A DNA stretch of 64,000 nucleotides from Isoperla grammatica (lineage: Eukaryota; Arthropoda; Insecta; Plecoptera; Perlodidae): NCBI GenBank assembly GCA_945910005.1, contig OX246741.1, positions 14,092,632 through 14,156,631 of the forward strand, written 5' to 3'. Shown here one piece after another: positions 62,229 to 64,000 of the stretch. The notes under the pieces were generated by a model, which saw only the letters and a program-made list of their open reading frames with translations, did not search any database and was not told the DNA's origin. Each line of letters starts with the position of its first letter. Positions within the stretch are counted from its first letter, which is position 1. Position numbers and translations under genes: made by a program.

Positions 62229-62960
62229 GAGAAACAGCAGCACTGTCGCCCCAGATCATCCCAGGCCGCAGCTCATTCCACTACAATCCATACTACTTTA
62301 TTTATTGATTAATTGATTGATTTATTTATTGGGAAAACTGACGCTTTTCAGTTCATTAACACAAGTCTATACGTTCTATCATCTAATGCTGAAACTAAGT
62401 TCAAGCTGTTATTTTTGTACGGTTGTAATATATTAAATACAGCCGTTCTTAAAACCTCACGATCAAAAACCTTATATTTATAAGCAATGTGCATTAAGTG
62501 ATGTTTAACTGTCGTCATAGGCCTAATTAATGAGAATTGGATGTTTTAAGAATATTAAATTTACCAGAGTATTTATGATGTGCCAATATTCAATGTTCGT
62601 ATACGACTTTAAATATTTCCATTATAGCTTCAGCCATCCCATTCAACATGCAATGTCTATTCGTATTGCGTATGGGCCCTTGTAAAATGCAGTTTTATCG
62701 AATAAATGTTACTTCAATATAAAATTACAATGTTCGAGTAACCAAGAAGAAGCGAGATGAAACAGGAGATTGGCATGGAAAACTATTACCGGTAATTAAC
62801 CTTCATATTACAGAGGAAAATAAAAATCAGCTGGAAAGAATGTGGACAAGCCGAAGCCTAAACAAAGCCGTAAACTGTAAAATCTGATTCTGAATGTATT
62901 TGTGCTCTATCCCTATTGTACAATTATTTCAATGTAATGTATAAAGAAACATGAATAAAT
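62229..62960 (+). other. 3' UTR with two candidate poly(A) signals
   Basis: AATAAA occurs at 62701-62706 and 62954-62959; the second is followed within 20 bases by a T-rich stretch. About 62300-62333 is an AU-rich tract with repeated ATTTATT, resembling the AU-rich elements that shorten mRNA half-life. No coding sequence is seen here. Which signal is used cannot be told from sequence. Confidence 0.5.
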
Positions 62961-64000
62961 GGTAATCCTTTATTTTCTTGAAATGCGTTTACTGATGTTT
63001 CCTTCCTCGATATTTCAATTCTACTGCTTCCAAGATCCGTAACTTCTTGTTCTACGTTTATCAATAACGAGTATTTCAATATTTGTTTTAATTTATCAGA
63101 CTGTAGCCTAAATTTGGTACCGCCAATTCAACAACAAATCTGCTTTCACATTCCCTTACTTATATCATTATATGAGCACTATTTGAAGATGTATATACAC
63201 CAATCTATATAAATCTTTCTAAGAATATAAATTTAAGTCATATATTACATGTTGGTACCACACGAGTAATTTTTTCACCAATACGTCAATTTTAATCAAC
63301 TAAACAAAACCGTTATACTATAAGGTTGGTATTATCACGTCTAATAACCCGTAAAATTGAAAAACTGGCCCCTAAATAATTATGATCGCATTCAACATTC
63401 CCCTCAAAACACACACAAGGTGGCTTTGTAACACATGAAACGTACGTTCCTAAGTCATGTATTCCGTACATTATGTTTCAGTGAATATAGCCTACATACC
63501 TGGAAATATAACGACCCCCGCTTTTGTGTTCCATGATTCACAAAGTTGGTAATCACGAAACTAACAGGGCATTCGTTATATATACAGCGCACTGTTTTCA
63601 GCAAATTACAACAAACCCGCACATGTATCACTGTCTGCTGTGTACTGGGGTGGGGGGGGGGGGGGGGGGAGGGGTGTTACAATGCGGGTATGGGCAGAAA
63701 GATGTACATAGACACAAACAACAGCGCCAATTATGTGGGCGAAAAAGCTGACCCTCTATTTACTTACTACGTGGGTGAGAATGAAAGCCAACAAGAATGG
63801 ATACGCTGTGGTGATTGAAAATAAGGTAAATTACGATTCTAAAAATAGCCGTGTTTTATTGCAGGCAAACATTGAATATGCACCAATAAAAGAAAGATAC
63901 AACAATGGAGTTGCCTAGCGACAGATTTTTTGCCTGCAAAAATGAAACAAAACTCAATCATGAAGGCCACCATTACATGATTTTAATAGTTCAGGGATAA
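62961..64000. other. Downstream flank; no gene seen
   Basis: AT-rich, with a poly-G tract at 63652-63673 that opens glycine-rich frames. No host exon recognised. Confidence 0.4.

Larger units (their letters stand above)
29974..62960 (+). other. Ms: Myosuppressin gene, whole transcription unit (model)
   Basis: Proposed three-exon gene: exon 1 about 29974-30040 (non-coding), exon 2 60338-60540 (or from 60212 if the upstream acceptor is used), exon 3 62122 to a poly(A) site near 62.7 or 62.96 kb. Exons 2 and 3 are supported directly: donor phase 1 after G 60540 joins acceptor phase 1 at T 62122 (G+TG = Val) and gives a 102-residue secreted precursor of normal family length with one myosuppressin peptide before the stop. 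Exon 1 is inferred from a TATA-type promoter and a clean CAG/GTAAGC donor on the same strand; no transcript evidence is available. In insects myosuppressins are brain and gut neuropeptides that inhibit visceral and heart muscle through G-protein-coupled receptors. The 30-kb intron is full of transposable elements. Confidence 0.75.

Noticed and set aside
62105..62308. 67-codon + strand frame overlapping exon 3
   Set aside because: Wrong frame; the adjacent frame encodes [17 protein letters not shown] and stops at 62228.

Overview
This is a eukaryotic window, AT-rich and dominated by transposable-element debris, with one recognisable host gene. That gene, on the + strand, encodes an insect myosuppressin precursor. 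Its last coding exon carries [17 protein letters not shown], which after cleavage and amidation would give (p)[15 protein letters not shown] (leucomyosuppressin). This peptide is known from cockroaches and several other insect orders, so the source is very probably an insect. The long first intron and high repeat load would suit a large polyneopteran genome such as a stick insect, cockroach or termite; that narrower placement is a guess.

Gene layout (inferred by eye). A CpG-rich TATA promoter lies at about 29.88-29.97 kb, preceded by a 160-bp module present about 2.2 times. A non-coding exon 1 ends at the GTAAGC donor at 30041. Intron 1 is about 30.2 kb. Exon 2 (ATG 60339, donor after 60540) encodes the signal peptide and most of the propeptide. 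Intron 2 is about 1.6 kb. Exon 3 (62122-62228) encodes the peptide, its cleavage sites and the stop. The start of exon 2, with its splice acceptor and signal-peptide codons, is duplicated in tandem by 126 bp in frame, so two acceptors and two start codons lie in series.

Region by region. 0-8.9 kb: small palindromic elements, tRNA-derived SINE fragments and a Penelope-type terminal palindrome. 8.93-9.56 kb: a GACA microsatellite of more than 600 bp. 10.39-15.21 kb: three head-to-tail Helentron-like non-autonomous elements, the first carrying a 543-bp TIR element whose empty site is seen in its sisters. 16.9-17.6 kb: an 87-bp minisatellite that keeps a reading frame open. 18-29 kb: SINEs, MITEs and unassigned sequence. 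30-60 kb (intron 1): a 5'-truncated, frameshifted Penelope-like retroelement with GIY-YIG endonuclease and inverted termini; an 83-bp dyad satellite bounded by inverted repeats; a hAT-type MITE with 8-bp target duplication; a 299-bp foldback; several MITE and SINE copies. 60.5-61.8 kb (intron 2): three palindromic elements, one starting 13 bp after the splice donor. After 62.2 kb: 3' UTR and unassigned sequence.

I see no CRISPR array, operon, rRNA or convincing functional tRNA. Most open frames in the window are repeat translations or shadows. Coordinates of repeats are hand-read and good to a few bases where exact ends are given, otherwise to about 10-30 bases.
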